DNA of 64,000 bases from Massilia sp. Root133 (GTDB lineage: Bacteria > Pseudomonadota > Gammaproteobacteria > Burkholderiales > Burkholderiaceae_D), in assembly GCF_001426525.1 (NCBI RefSeq), contig NZ_LMEW01000023.1, positions 1 to 64,000 on the forward strand, read 5' to 3'. The position numbers and the translations under genes are program-made. Below the pieces are notes generated by a model. The model saw only the letters and a program-made list of their open reading frames with translations. It ran no database searches and was not told where the DNA came from. Below, piece by piece: positions 23,962 to 32,648 of this stretch (position 1 is its first letter; the number at the start of each line of letters is the position of its first letter).

Positions 23962-24456
23962 CTATGCAACGACCTTATTGGCCGACAAATCCCAACCTCC
24001 CGCAGTCGATCCACCAGCACCGCCAGAGATTTTTTGTTGCGAGTACTTCCACGTCATCCTGGCAAATTTCAGCTGAAAGTGTTCTTGCATCCCGCCTGTC
24101 GCCGACAGGCCCGGTTTTATGGAGCCGATTAACACGTGTTCGAGGTTCATCTCGAAATACCTGACCCGCTCGCCGTTACTGTCGGCCCGGAAGAATTCGA
24201 ACTTGGCCTTAGGTATCGTTTTGCCCATCGCACAATGTTGTAGCAAAAGCGGCGTAGAAAGATCGGCCAACTTGGCGACGATAACGTCATCGAAATCGGC
24301 ACGCGCCGATGTATGACCGCCGCTGGTCGAGGTCACGGGGCTGCGTGGCTGATCTATACCGAAGTGCACATTCAAGCATTCGATCCAATCTTTGTGGGCC
24401 GAGTCTTGGGACTCGCCTTTGATGCCTTCAATCTGAAGATAAGCGTCCACTGCCAT
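23962..24456 (-). CDS. hcp: Hcp-family T6SS tube protein
   Basis: 164 aa, the standard Hcp1 length. It opens MAVDAYLQIEGIKGESQD and has LQHCAMGKTIPKAKFEFFRA and the C-terminal KYSQQKISGGAGGSTAGGWD typical of the family. Hexameric rings stack into the secreted inner tube and chaperone small effectors in their lumen. No tssBC, vgrG or other core gene is nearby, so this is an orphan hcp, a type that commonly precedes its own effector and immunity genes. Confidence 0.95.
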   Translation of the reverse strand: MAVDAYLQIEGIKGESQDSAHKDWIECLNVHFGIDQPRSPVTSTSGGHTSARADFDDVIVAKLADLSTPLLLQHCAMGKTIPKAKFEFFRADSNGERVRYFEMNLEHVLIGSIKPGLSATGGMQEHFQLKFARMTWKYSQQKISGGAGGSTAGGWDLSANKVVA

Positions 24457-24788
24457 GATGCCTCCGATGTTGATTGAGCAAGTGGTGCATTCTGGCTCCG
24501 CTTCCTTTCGACGACGTTGGTTAGCGTCAGTGCATCAAAAGAGACGAATCAACAGCAGGGGCAAGGCAGGGCTGGCATGGAAGGTCAAGAACGGGCAAAT
24601 CGATTTGTCGAGATGTTTGACGGCTCTGACGGCTTTGCCAGAAGCATCCGATGGTGAGCAATTAGGTTAAAACCTCGACAATATCTTGTTGCTTCAGCGG
24701 TCGGGTCTTTCCACAAGGCTCGCAAAGCGGGCAGTCTGCACGGTAGAATGGGGAGTTCCATGACCCCAACCGTCCCACCCCGCAGCGC
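24457..24788. other. Intergenic region between divergent hcp and the TonB-family gene
   Basis: No convincing gene on either strand. A possible -10 element TAGAAT at 24744-24749 faces the TonB-family gene without a good -35. A ten-codon frame from an ATG at 24759 ends at the TGA overlapping the GTG start at 24789 and might couple its translation. Confidence 0.35.
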
Positions 24789-25670
24789 GTGAACACCCTC
24801 CGACACAACCGCCCCCTGATGATCGCCATCACCTGCTCGGTGCTGGCGCACGCCTCCCTGCTGGCGGTCCGTTTCGCCGCGCCGGACGCCTTCCGGCTGC
24901 AGCCGGCCGATCCGGGCCTGGAGGTCATCCTGGTCAACGCCAGGCATACGCGCGCCCCGGTCAAGGCGGACGCGCTGGCCCAGGCCAACCTGGACGGCGG
25001 CGGCAACGCCGACGCCGGCCGCGCCCAGTCGCCCCTGCCGGACCTGCGCAAGGTCGAGAATGGCGACAGCATCAAGGCCCTGCAGCGCCGCATCGCGGAA
25101 CTGGAACAGCAGCAGAAAAGCGTGCTGACGAAGATGCGCCAGTCGCAGTTCAACAGCGCGCCCGTGGCCGAGCAGACGAAGCCCGACCCCAGCCGCACGG
25201 GCGAGGACAACCTGGACTCCACCAGGGCCATCGCGCGCATGACGGCCGAGATCACCCAGCGCATCGCCGACGAGAACAAGCGCCCGAAAAAGACGTTCAT
25301 CAGCCCCAGCACGCGCGAAGTCGGCTACGCCATGTACTACAAGGCGATGCAGAAGCGCGTGGAGGAGGTCGGCACCTTGAACTTCCCGCAGCAGAACGGC
25401 AAGAAGCTGTACGGCGAACTGGTCGTCTACATCCCGATCTTCCAGGACGGCACGCTGTACGAAAAAGAAGGCGGACCGCGCATCGAACGCAGTTCCGGAA
25501 ATCCGGCGCTGGACAAGGCCGCGCTGGCGATCGTCCGCCGCGCCGCGCCGTTCGGCAAATTCCCGGCCAATATGCGCTCGACCGACAAGGACGATCTCTG
25601 GATCGTCGTCACCCGCTTCAAATTCACCCGCGAAGAAAAGCTGCAGGCCGAACTGCGCGGCGAAGGATAA
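24789..25670 (+). CDS. TonB-family energy-transducer-like protein
   Basis: 293 aa with a GTG start. One N-terminal membrane anchor (residues 10-28) is followed by a coiled-coil stretch SIKALQRRIAELEQQQKSVL near residue 95-115 and a long linker. The C-terminal domain (about 190-285) has YGELVVYIPIFQDGTLYEKE and PALDKAALAIVRRAAPFGKF, as in TonB/TolA C-terminal domains. It probably spans the periplasm and contacts an outer-membrane partner. It is not next to exbBD. Just upstream of aroE. Confidence 0.82.
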   Translation: MNTLRHNRPLMIAITCSVLAHASLLAVRFAAPDAFRLQPADPGLEVILVNARHTRAPVKADALAQANLDGGGNADAGRAQSPLPDLRKVENGDSIKALQRRIAELEQQQKSVLTKMRQSQFNSAPVAEQTKPDPSRTGEDNLDSTRAIARMTAEITQRIADENKRPKKTFISPSTREVGYAMYYKAMQKRVEEVGTLNFPQQNGKKLYGELVVYIPIFQDGTLYEKEGGPRIERSSGNPALDKAALAIVRRAAPFGKFPANMRSTDKDDLWIVVTRFKFTREEKLQAELRGEG

Positions 25671-25681
25671 CAGGAGACTCC

Positions 25682-26503
25682 ATGACCGATAAATATTGCG
25701 TGATCGGCAACCCGATCTCCCACAGCAAATCGCCGGACATCCACGCCGCGTTCGCGGCCGCGACCGGCCAGGACATCGCGTACGAACGCTGCCTGGCGCC
25801 GCTGGACGGTTTTGCGGACACCGTCCGCGACCTCGTGGCGCAGGGCTACCGCGGCGCCAACGTGACGCTCCCCTTCAAGCTGGAAGCGGCCGCGCTGGCC
25901 ACCCGGCTGGAAGCGCGGGCGCGCTTGGCCGGAGCCGTCAACACGCTGCGCTTCGAGGGTGGCGAGATCGTCGGCGACAACACGGACGGTCCGGGCCTCG
26001 TCGCCGACATCGTCAGGAACGCCGGCGTGCCGCTCACCGGCAAGCGCGTCCTGCTGCTGGGCGCGGGCGGCGCGGCGCGCGGCGTCATCCTGCCGTTCCT
26101 GAACGAGAAGCCGGAAGCGATCGTGATCGCCAACCGCACGCGCGCGACGGCCGATGCGCTCGTTGCCCACTTTGCCGATCACGTGGCGTACTCGGGGCAG
26201 ATCAGCGCCTGCGGGTTCGCCGACATCGAGGGTGCGTTCGACGTCGTCGTCAACGCGACGTCGGCCAGCCTGTCGGCCGACCTGCCGCCCGTGCCCGCGT
26301 CGGCCTTCCGCGCGGGGACGCTGGCGCTGGACATGATGTACGGGAAGGAGCCGACGCCGTTCATGGCGTTCGCCGCCTCCCACGGCGCGACCGTGCGCGA
26401 TGGCCTCGGCATGCTGGTCGAGCAGGCGGCGGAAGCGTTCTTGACGTGGCGCGGCGTGCGGCCGGAGACGTCGGCCCTGCTGGCCCGCATGCGCGCATCA
26501 TGA
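25682..26503 (+). CDS. aroE: Shikimate dehydrogenase (NADP+)
   Basis: 273 aa. Shikimate-binding SHSKSPDIH (13-21), catalytic Lys66 in NVTLPFK, NTDGPGL near residue 102, and the nucleotide-binding LLGAGGAARGV near 125-135 followed by NRTRA, the NADP phosphate-binding block. It reduces 3-dehydroshikimate. The stop overlaps the mtgA start by ATGA. Confidence 0.96.
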   Translation: MTDKYCVIGNPISHSKSPDIHAAFAAATGQDIAYERCLAPLDGFADTVRDLVAQGYRGANVTLPFKLEAAALATRLEARARLAGAVNTLRFEGGEIVGDNTDGPGLVADIVRNAGVPLTGKRVLLLGAGGAARGVILPFLNEKPEAIVIANRTRATADALVAHFADHVAYSGQISACGFADIEGAFDVVVNATSASLSADLPPVPASAFRAGTLALDMMYGKEPTPFMAFAASHGATVRDGLGMLVEQAAEAFLTWRGVRPETSALLARMRAS

Positions 26504-27240
26504 GCGGCATCGGCACGCTCAAGGCGGGAGCGTCCGCGCGCGCAAGAACCGGCGGGCGGCGCTGGCTGAAGTGGATCATCCTCGGGCCGCTGCTGTTCGT
26601 CGTCCTGCTGCAGCTGTATTTCTTTGCGATGGTGTGCTGGTGGACGCAGTTCAACCCGTCGTCCACGAGCATGATGCGCCAGCAGCTGTCGGCGCTGCGC
26701 GAGCAGAATCCGAATGCGAAGCTCGAACAGGTGTGGGTGCCGTACGCGCGCATCTCGAACAACCTCAAGCGCGCCGTGATCGCATCCGAGGACGCCAATT
26801 TCAGCGAGCACGACGGCGTTGACTGGGATGCGCTGGAAAAGGCGTACGAGCGCAACAACAAAAAGCACCGGGTCGTGGGCGGCGGCTCGACGATCACCCA
26901 GCAGCTGGCCAAGAATTTGTTTCTGTCCGGCTCGCGCAACTACCTGCGCAAGGGCCAGGAGCTGGTCATCGCCTACATGCTGGAAGCGGTGATGGACAAG
27001 GAACGCATCCTGGAGATCTACCTGAACGTGGTCGAATTCGGCCGCGGCGTGTTCGGCGCGGAGGCCGCGGCGCGCCATTATTTCCGCATCCCGGCCGCCA
27101 ACCTGAACGCCACCCAGGCCGCCCGCCTCGCGGTGATGCTGCCGAACCCGCGCTACTACGACCGTCACCGCGACACCAGCTACCTGGCACGCCGCACGGC
27201 AATCATCCAGCGCCGCATGAACGCCGCGGAATTGCCTTAA
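26500..27240 (+). CDS. mtgA: Monofunctional biosynthetic peptidoglycan transglycosylase
   Basis: 246 aa from the ATG overlapping the aroE stop; the much longer open frame upstream is a shadow of aroE. One N-terminal membrane helix (residues 24-48), then the GT51 domain with catalytic Glu in ASEDANFSEHDGVDW and GGGSTITQQLAKNLFLSGSR. It polymerises lipid II glycan strands on the periplasmic face. The aroE-mtgA pair is standard in betaproteobacteria. Confidence 0.95.
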   Translation: MSGIGTLKAGASARARTGGRRWLKWIILGPLLFVVLLQLYFFAMVCWWTQFNPSSTSMMRQQLSALREQNPNAKLEQVWVPYARISNNLKRAVIASEDANFSEHDGVDWDALEKAYERNNKKHRVVGGGSTITQQLAKNLFLSGSRNYLRKGQELVIAYMLEAVMDKERILEIYLNVVEFGRGVFGAEAAARHYFRIPAANLNATQAARLAVMLPNPRYYDRHRDTSYLARRTAIIQRRMNAAELP

Positions 27241-27353
27241 ACCGGGGTCAGAGCCCAGTTTTTGGCAATAGCTCAAGAACATGTTGAATCGGCTGGCGCA
27301 TCGCCGGCCAAGTTTGCTCAGGATATTTCCAAAAATCGGGCTCTGACCCCGGT
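27241..27353. repeat. Inverted repeat, REP-like element
   Basis: Arms 27241-27265 and 27329-27353 are near-perfect inverted copies (core ACCGGGGTCAGAGCCC) over 25 bp around a 63-bp AT-richer centre. It starts immediately after the mtgA stop. Its form suits a small mobile or REP-type intergenic repeat. Confidence 0.7.
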
Positions 27354-27433
27354 TTTGCCTGGTTTAGGCTGGCCGGTCTCAGGGCTTACAGGTACACTTG
27401 CGCTGTTTCCGAATCCGGCCGAGAAAGCAGCGC

Positions 27434-28399
27434 ATGATCAACGTATTTGTCCTACAAAATGGCCGACTGAACCAGATACCCATCGCGTCGCGCGCCGATC
27501 TGGAGAACGCGCCTGCCGTCTGGGTCGACCTGCTCGACCCGACCGACGAGGAGCGCGCCTGGGTCAAGACGACCTATGACGTGATCCTGCCCGGCGAGGA
27601 CGAAGTCCAGGACATCGAGGCGTCCGCGCGCTACTACGAAGCGGAAAACGGCGACCTGCACCTGCGCACCGACTTCCTGCGCGAGGAAGAGGACGGCCCG
27701 TCGCGCATCGTGACCGTCGCGTTCATCCTGGCCAAGAAGATCCTGTTCTCGGTCCACACGGACGACCTGCCCGTGTTCCGCCTCGTGCGCCTGCGCGCGC
27801 GCTCGCGGCCCGGGTCGATCGAGGACTACATGGACGTGCTGCTGGACCTGTACGCGACCGACGCCGAGTACTCGGCCGATGCGCTGGAAGGCATCTACGA
27901 GAGCCTGGAAGACGTCAGCCAGCGCGTGCTGCAAAAGGAATTCACCGACCAGGACGCGGCCTCCGCGCTGAATGCGATCGCCCACGAGGAAGACTTGAAC
28001 GGCCGCATCCGCCGCAACATGATGGACACGCGCCGCGCCGTCAGCTTCCTGATGCGGGGCCGATTGCTGAACGCGGAACAGTTCGAGGAGGCGCGTCAGA
28101 TCCTGCGCGACATCGAATCGCTCGACGGCCACACGTCGTTCCTGTTCGACAAGATCAACTTCCTGATGGACGCCACCGTCGGCTTCATCAACATCAACCA
28201 GAACAAGATCATCAAGATCTTCTCGGTGGCGTCGGTCGCCTTCCTGCCGCCGACACTGATCGCCAGCATCTACGGCATGAACTTCGACTTCCTGCCGGAG
28301 CTGCACTGGCACTTCGGCTACGGCTGGTCGCTGGGCCTGATGGTCGTCAGCGCGATCGCGCCGTTCATGTACTTCCGCCACCGCGGCTGGCTCAAGTAA
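27434..28399 (+). CDS. corA: CorA-family magnesium/cobalt transporter
   Basis: 321 aa from the ATG at 27434. The N-terminal 240 residues form the cytosolic funnel, then two C-terminal helices follow (about 258-279 and 298-316) separated by the selectivity signature Gly281-Met282-Asn283. The protein ends in a short basic RHRGWLK tail. It is an inner-membrane divalent-cation channel. Monocistronic by position, between the inverted repeat and the Fur-regulated receptor. Confidence 0.95.
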   Translation: MINVFVLQNGRLNQIPIASRADLENAPAVWVDLLDPTDEERAWVKTTYDVILPGEDEVQDIEASARYYEAENGDLHLRTDFLREEEDGPSRIVTVAFILAKKILFSVHTDDLPVFRLVRLRARSRPGSIEDYMDVLLDLYATDAEYSADALEGIYESLEDVSQRVLQKEFTDQDAASALNAIAHEEDLNGRIRRNMMDTRRAVSFLMRGRLLNAEQFEEARQILRDIESLDGHTSFLFDKINFLMDATVGFININQNKIIKIFSVASVAFLPPTLIASIYGMNFDFLPELHWHFGYGWSLGLMVVSAIAPFMYFRHRGWLK

Positions 28400-28420
28400 T
28401 TCCCGACATGCTCCCGTGAT

Positions 28421-28450
28421 CCCGTGCGCCGGCCCAGCCGGCAGCGCGGG
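28421..28450 (+). terminator. GC-rich hairpin after corA
   Basis: A stem CCCG.GCGCCGGC / GCCGGC.GCGCGGG with a CCA loop follows corA by 21 bp. It has no T-run, so intrinsic termination is uncertain. Confidence 0.35.
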
Positions 28451-28471
28451 CATGCGTTCGTCTCATTGTCG

Positions 28472-28501
28472 TTGACTCATTAAATGAGAATCATTATCAT
28501 T
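28472..28501 (+). promoter_or_regulatory. Fur-controlled promoter of the siderophore receptor
   Basis: TTGACT (28472-28477) and TATCAT (28495-28500) are 17 bp apart. A Fur box AATGAGAATCATTATCATT (28483-28501) covers the spacer and -10, so Fur-Fe2+ should block RNA polymerase. Both elements are close to consensus. Confidence 0.88.
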
Positions 28502-28535
28502 CGCGTTCAATATGAAATTCGGAACGGAGTCTTCG

Positions 28536-30755
28536 ATGGTCATGCATGCGCGCGCCGCCGCCCGGCGTCTTCCACTCAACCGCCTCGCGGCCGCCGTCAC
28601 GCTCGCCATCCCGCTGCTGGCCCAGGCCGCCGGGGCCGACGACCCTGCGGAGGCGCCGATCCAGCAGGTGCAGATCAGCGCCACGCGGCTCGGCGAAACG
28701 ACCGAGGGGACCGGTTCCTACACGACCGGCAAGGACCGGACGGCCGTGCCGCTGACCCTGTCGCTGCGCGAGACGCCGCAATCCGTCACGGTGGTAACGC
28801 AGCAGCGCATCGAGGACCAGGGCCTGCTCACCGTGACGGACGTCGTCAACAACGTGACGGGCGTGTCGGTAAACCAGTACGAGACGAGCCGCGCCGGCTT
28901 CACCGCGCGCGGGTTCGACATCGACAACCTGCAGATCGACGGCGTGCCGACGACGTGGGAACAGTCGTGGAGTGCGGGCGAGGTGCTGGGCAGCCTGGCG
29001 CTGTACGACCGCATCGACGTCGTGCGCGGCGCGACGGGGCTGATGACGGGCGCCGGCAACCCGTCCGCCGCCATCAACCTCGTGCGCAAGCATGCGACCG
29101 GCAAGACCCTGGCCGGCACGGTGGAGGCAGGCATCGGCGGCTGGAACCAGCGCCGGCTGCTGGGCGACGTGACGACGCCGCTGACGCGGGACGGCAGCGT
29201 GCGTGCCCGCTTCGTCGGCGAATACACGGATGGCGACAGTTGGGTGTCGCTGCTGTCGAACCGGAACAAGACCGCGTACGCGACGATCGACGCGGACCTG
29301 GGACGCTCGACCCTGCTGCAGGTCGGGATCAGCCGCCAGGAAACCCAGGCGAACGGCCCGATGTGGGGCGGCCTGCCGTACTGGTATTCGGACGGGTCGA
29401 AGACGGACTGGGACGTCTCGAAGACGTCGGCCGCCGGCTGGACCCGTTGGCCGACCTCGTACAACAGCGCCTTCGTCAACCTGGAACACGGCTTTGCCAA
29501 CGGCTGGAAGGTCAAGGCCACCGCGAGCCGCGGCGACCGCCGTTCCGATTCCTACCTGTTGTACCTGTCGGGCGTGCCGGACCGCGCGACGGGCGAGGGC
29601 CTCTCCGCCTTCGCCGGCTCGTACGCGACCCGCACGAAGCAGGACAACGCCGGCCTGCACGCGAGCGGTCCGTTCGAACTCGCCGGCCGCACGCACGAAG
29701 CGGCGTTCGGCGTGCTGCACCAGAAGCAGACCTTCGTCTCCGACAGCCGCGCGGCCGATTTCGGCACGGGCGCCGGCATGCCGGCCGTCGGCGACTTCAA
29801 CGCATGGACGGGGACCGCGTACCCGCAGCCCGCGTGGGGCGCGCCGACGTTCTACGAAAGCAGCGCGACGAAGCAGGACGCGCTGTACGGCGTGGCGCGC
29901 TTCTCGCTCGCCGATCCGCTCACCCTGATCGTGGGCGCCCGCGTGACCGACTATGAAAAGACGGGCCGCGGCCTGTACACGGCCGCGTACGACATCAAAC
30001 ACGACCGCGAAGTGACGCCGTACGCGGGCCTCGTCTACGACATCGACAGGACGTATTCCGTGTACGCGAGCTACACCGACATCTTCCAGCCGCAGAACCT
30101 GAAGGACATCGGCGGCAACATGCTCGACCCGATCGTCGGCAAGAGCTACGAGGCGGGCGTGAAAGCCGAATTCCTCGACGGCCGCCTGAACGGGTCGTTC
30201 GCCGTGTTCCGTGCGAAGCAGAACAACCTGGGCCAGGAAGCGGGCCTCGTCGACCGCGACGGCAGCGGCCCCCTGGCGCCGGAGACGTATTACCGCGCGG
30301 CCGCCGGCGCGACGAGCGAGGGCATCGAGTTCGATGCGTCCGGCGAACTGGCGAAAGGCTGGAACGTGACGGCCGGCTACACGCAGTACCGCGCGAAGGA
30401 TGCGGCCGGCGCGGACGTCAACAGCGTCTATCCGCGCCGCCTGTTCCGCGTCTTCACGACGTACCGCCTGCCGGATGCGTGGAGCGCGTTGAGCGTCGGC
30501 GGCGGCGTGAACTGGGAAGGCCGCACGTACACGGTCGACCCGAGCGCCCCCGCCGGCACGAATGGGCTGATCGAGCAGTCGCCGTTCAGCGTCGTCAACC
30601 TGATGGCGCGCTACGAAATCACGCGGCAGCTGTCGGCCCAGCTGAACATCAACAATGCGTTCGACCGCAAGCATTTCGGCATGTTCTCCGCGTACGGCGC
30701 GATCACGTACGCGGCCCCGCGCAGCACGACCCTGACGCTGAAGTACGCGTTCTGA
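28536..30755 (+). CDS. TonB-dependent siderophore receptor
   Basis: 739 aa from the ATG at 28536, chosen because GGAG precedes it at 6 bp; the in-frame ATG at 28512 lies at the expected transcript start. Signal peptide to about residue 32. Plug domain with ETPQSVTVVTQQRI, NVTGVSVNQYETSRAGFTAR and DRIDVVRGATGLMTGAGNPS; 22-strand barrel ending in aromatic KYAF. Closest in form to ferric hydroxamate or coprogen receptors (FhuE/FpvA type). No STN signalling domain is evident. Followed by a PepSY gene after 2 bp. Confidence 0.94.
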   Translation: MVMHARAAARRLPLNRLAAAVTLAIPLLAQAAGADDPAEAPIQQVQISATRLGETTEGTGSYTTGKDRTAVPLTLSLRETPQSVTVVTQQRIEDQGLLTVTDVVNNVTGVSVNQYETSRAGFTARGFDIDNLQIDGVPTTWEQSWSAGEVLGSLALYDRIDVVRGATGLMTGAGNPSAAINLVRKHATGKTLAGTVEAGIGGWNQRRLLGDVTTPLTRDGSVRARFVGEYTDGDSWVSLLSNRNKTAYATIDADLGRSTLLQVGISRQETQANGPMWGGLPYWYSDGSKTDWDVSKTSAAGWTRWPTSYNSAFVNLEHGFANGWKVKATASRGDRRSDSYLLYLSGVPDRATGEGLSAFAGSYATRTKQDNAGLHASGPFELAGRTHEAAFGVLHQKQTFVSDSRAADFGTGAGMPAVGDFNAWTGTAYPQPAWGAPTFYESSATKQDALYGVARFSLADPLTLIVGARVTDYEKTGRGLYTAAYDIKHDREVTPYAGLVYDIDRTYSVYASYTDIFQPQNLKDIGGNMLDPIVGKSYEAGVKAEFLDGRLNGSFAVFRAKQNNLGQEAGLVDRDGSGPLAPETYYRAAAGATSEGIEFDASGELAKGWNVTAGYTQYRAKDAAGADVNSVYPRRLFRVFTTYRLPDAWSALSVGGGVNWEGRTYTVDPSAPAGTNGLIEQSPFSVVNLMARYEITRQLSAQLNINNAFDRKHFGMFSAYGAITYAAPRSTTLTLKYAF

Positions 30756-30757
30756 CC

Positions 30758-31990
30758 ATGCGCGCGACCTGGACCCTCATCCACCGCTGGTGCGGCCTGC
30801 TCACGGCGGCCTTCCTGTTCGTCAGCGGGATCACGGGCGCCGTGATCTCGTGGGACCACGAGCTGGACGACCTGCTCAACCCGCACCTGATGGAAGCGCA
30901 TACGCCCGGCACGCCGCGGGATCCGCTGGCGCTGGCACGCCAGGTCGAGGCGCGCCATCCGGACGTGCGCGTGTCGTACGTGCCGCTGCACGCGCAAGCC
31001 GGGAAATCGCTGGCGCTGGGCGTGGCGCCGCGCATCGATCCCGCCACGGGCGCCTTGAGGTCGCCCGGCTTCAACCAGGTCTTCGTCGACCCCGTCAGCG
31101 GCGTCGAACTGGGACGGCGCGAGTGGGGCGCCGTGTGGCCGATCAGCCGCGAGACGTTCGTGTCCTTCCTGTACCGCCTGCATTATTCGCTGCATCTGCC
31201 GGACCGCTGGGGCATCTGGTTGATGGGCGCCATCGCGGTGGTGTGGACGCTCGACTGCTTCGTCGGCTTTTATTTGACCTTGCCGGTGCGGCGCCAAACC
31301 GCCAACCCCGGCAAGTCGTGGTGGCAGCGCTGGCGCCCGGCGTGGATGGTACGCTGGCGCGGCGGCGGCGCGAAACTGAATTTCGACCTGCACCGCGCGT
31401 TCAGCCTGTGGACGTGGATCGTGCTGTTCGTCCTCGCCTTCACGGCGTTTTCGCTGAACCTGTACCGCGAAGTGTTCTATCCCGTGATGCAGACGTTCAC
31501 GCGGGTCACGCCGTCGCCGTTCGACACCCGCGTGCCGGCCGACCTGCAACACCCGGTCGATCCGCGCGTCGCGTTCGGCGACGTCGTCGCGCACGCCGGC
31601 ACGGAAGCGCGCCGGCGCGGCTGGGATGCGCCCGTCGGCAGCCTCTATTATTCGCAGGAGTACGGCATCTTCATGGTGAGCCTGTTCGCGCCGGGCGACG
31701 ACCACGGCACGGGCGGCGTCGGCCCCGCGCTGCTGTATTACGACGGCCTGGATGGCCGCCTGCTGGGCGATCGCCAGCCGTGGAAGGGGACTGCGGCCGA
31801 CATCTTCGTGCAGGCCCAGTTCCCGCTGCACTCCGGCCGCATCCTCGGGCTGCCGGGGCGGATCCTGATCTCGTGCATGGGGCTCGTCGTCGCCATGCTG
31901 AGCGTGACCGGCGTGATCATCTGGTGGCGCAAGCGGGCGTCGCGCGCCGTGAGCGCGCGGCGCGTGAAGGCGGTGCCGGTCGAGACCTGA
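30758..31990 (+). CDS. PepSY-associated membrane protein, likely ferric-siderophore reductase type
   Basis: 410 aa with four membrane helices: near residues 12-32 (IHRWCGLLTAAFLFVSGITG), 148-170, 215-235 and 365-385. HRWCG and DLHRAFSLW carry paired His residues in helices, which in this family can bind heme. The two PepSY-like extracytoplasmic segments lie between helices. These proteins commonly follow TonB-dependent siderophore receptors and are thought to reduce ferric iron. It starts 2 bp after the receptor, so it shares the Fur promoter. Confidence 0.88.
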   Translation: MRATWTLIHRWCGLLTAAFLFVSGITGAVISWDHELDDLLNPHLMEAHTPGTPRDPLALARQVEARHPDVRVSYVPLHAQAGKSLALGVAPRIDPATGALRSPGFNQVFVDPVSGVELGRREWGAVWPISRETFVSFLYRLHYSLHLPDRWGIWLMGAIAVVWTLDCFVGFYLTLPVRRQTANPGKSWWQRWRPAWMVRWRGGGAKLNFDLHRAFSLWTWIVLFVLAFTAFSLNLYREVFYPVMQTFTRVTPSPFDTRVPADLQHPVDPRVAFGDVVAHAGTEARRRGWDAPVGSLYYSQEYGIFMVSLFAPGDDHGTGGVGPALLYYDGLDGRLLGDRQPWKGTAADIFVQAQFPLHSGRILGLPGRILISCMGLVVAMLSVTGVIIWWRKRASRAVSARRVKAVPVET

Positions 31991-31993
31991 TGC

Positions 31994-32593
31994 TTACAGC
32001 GCGACGTCGTCCGCCTTCAGATACCACTTCAGCGCGCGCACGACCATCGCATGGTCGTCCACGCCCGCGAGCCCCGACACGGTGATCGTGCCGACCTGGC
32101 CCGTCCCCTTGACGACGATGGGGAACGAGCCACCGTGCGCCGCGTAGTCCTTCGAGTCGAACGTGGGCAGGTTGTCGAAGTCGCGGCCCGCGTTGACGGC
32201 TTCCGTGTGCACGAAGAACGACGCGTGGCCGGTGCGGTTCACGAGGTTGCTCTTGCGGCGGATCCAGTCGACGTTGTTCGGGCTCGTGCCCGCCATCGCA
32301 TAAAAGAACAGCGGATTGCGGTTGATCGTGATGTCGATCGTGACGGCGACCTTGTCCGCTTTCGCCTGCTCGACGATCCTGTTGCCGATTGCGAGCGCCG
32401 CGTCGTTGTCGAAGGACGTGAACTGCAGCGCCTGCTCCTGGCGGCGGATGGTGTCGAGCGCTACGGTTTTCTTGTCCATGCTGGTTCCTGGGTTGGTCGT
32501 TGCGGCGCCGGCGGTGCCGGCGAACAGCGCGCTTGCCGCGATCAGTACGGCGCAGGAACAGGGAATAATGCGGCGGATGATACGCACAGCCAT
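31994..32593 (-). CDS. Exported HbpS/UPF0303-like heme-binding domain protein
   Basis: 199 aa. An N-terminal signal peptide (about residues 8-30) precedes an UPF0303/HbpS-type domain with LDTIRRQEQALQFTSFDND, IDITINRNPLFFYAMAGTSP and AAHGGSFPIVVKGTGQVGTI. Related proteins bind or degrade heme, or occur as small cytosolic proteins; the signal peptide here is a variation. Convergent with the PepSY gene, 3 bp apart, in an iron-related region. Start supported by GAGAGG. Confidence 0.82.
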   Translation of the reverse strand: MAVRIIRRIIPCSCAVLIAASALFAGTAGAATTNPGTSMDKKTVALDTIRRQEQALQFTSFDNDAALAIGNRIVEQAKADKVAVTIDITINRNPLFFYAMAGTSPNNVDWIRRKSNLVNRTGHASFFVHTEAVNAGRDFDNLPTFDSKDYAAHGGSFPIVVKGTGQVGTITVSGLAGVDDHAMVVRALKWYLKADDVAL

Positions 32594-32648
32594 GTCGTTG
32601 CCTCTCTCCGGTTTTGTTATCCGGAAAGTATAACCGGAGAGCGGCCCG

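Noticed and set aside
26500-27240. A longer reading of mtgA starting at 25696
   Set aside because: The extension is the shadow of aroE; the ATG overlapping the aroE stop begins at the conserved membrane helix.
28512-28535. Earlier ATG for the siderophore receptor
   Set aside because: It lies at the expected transcript start of the Fur-controlled promoter and has no ribosome binding site; GGAG precedes 28536.
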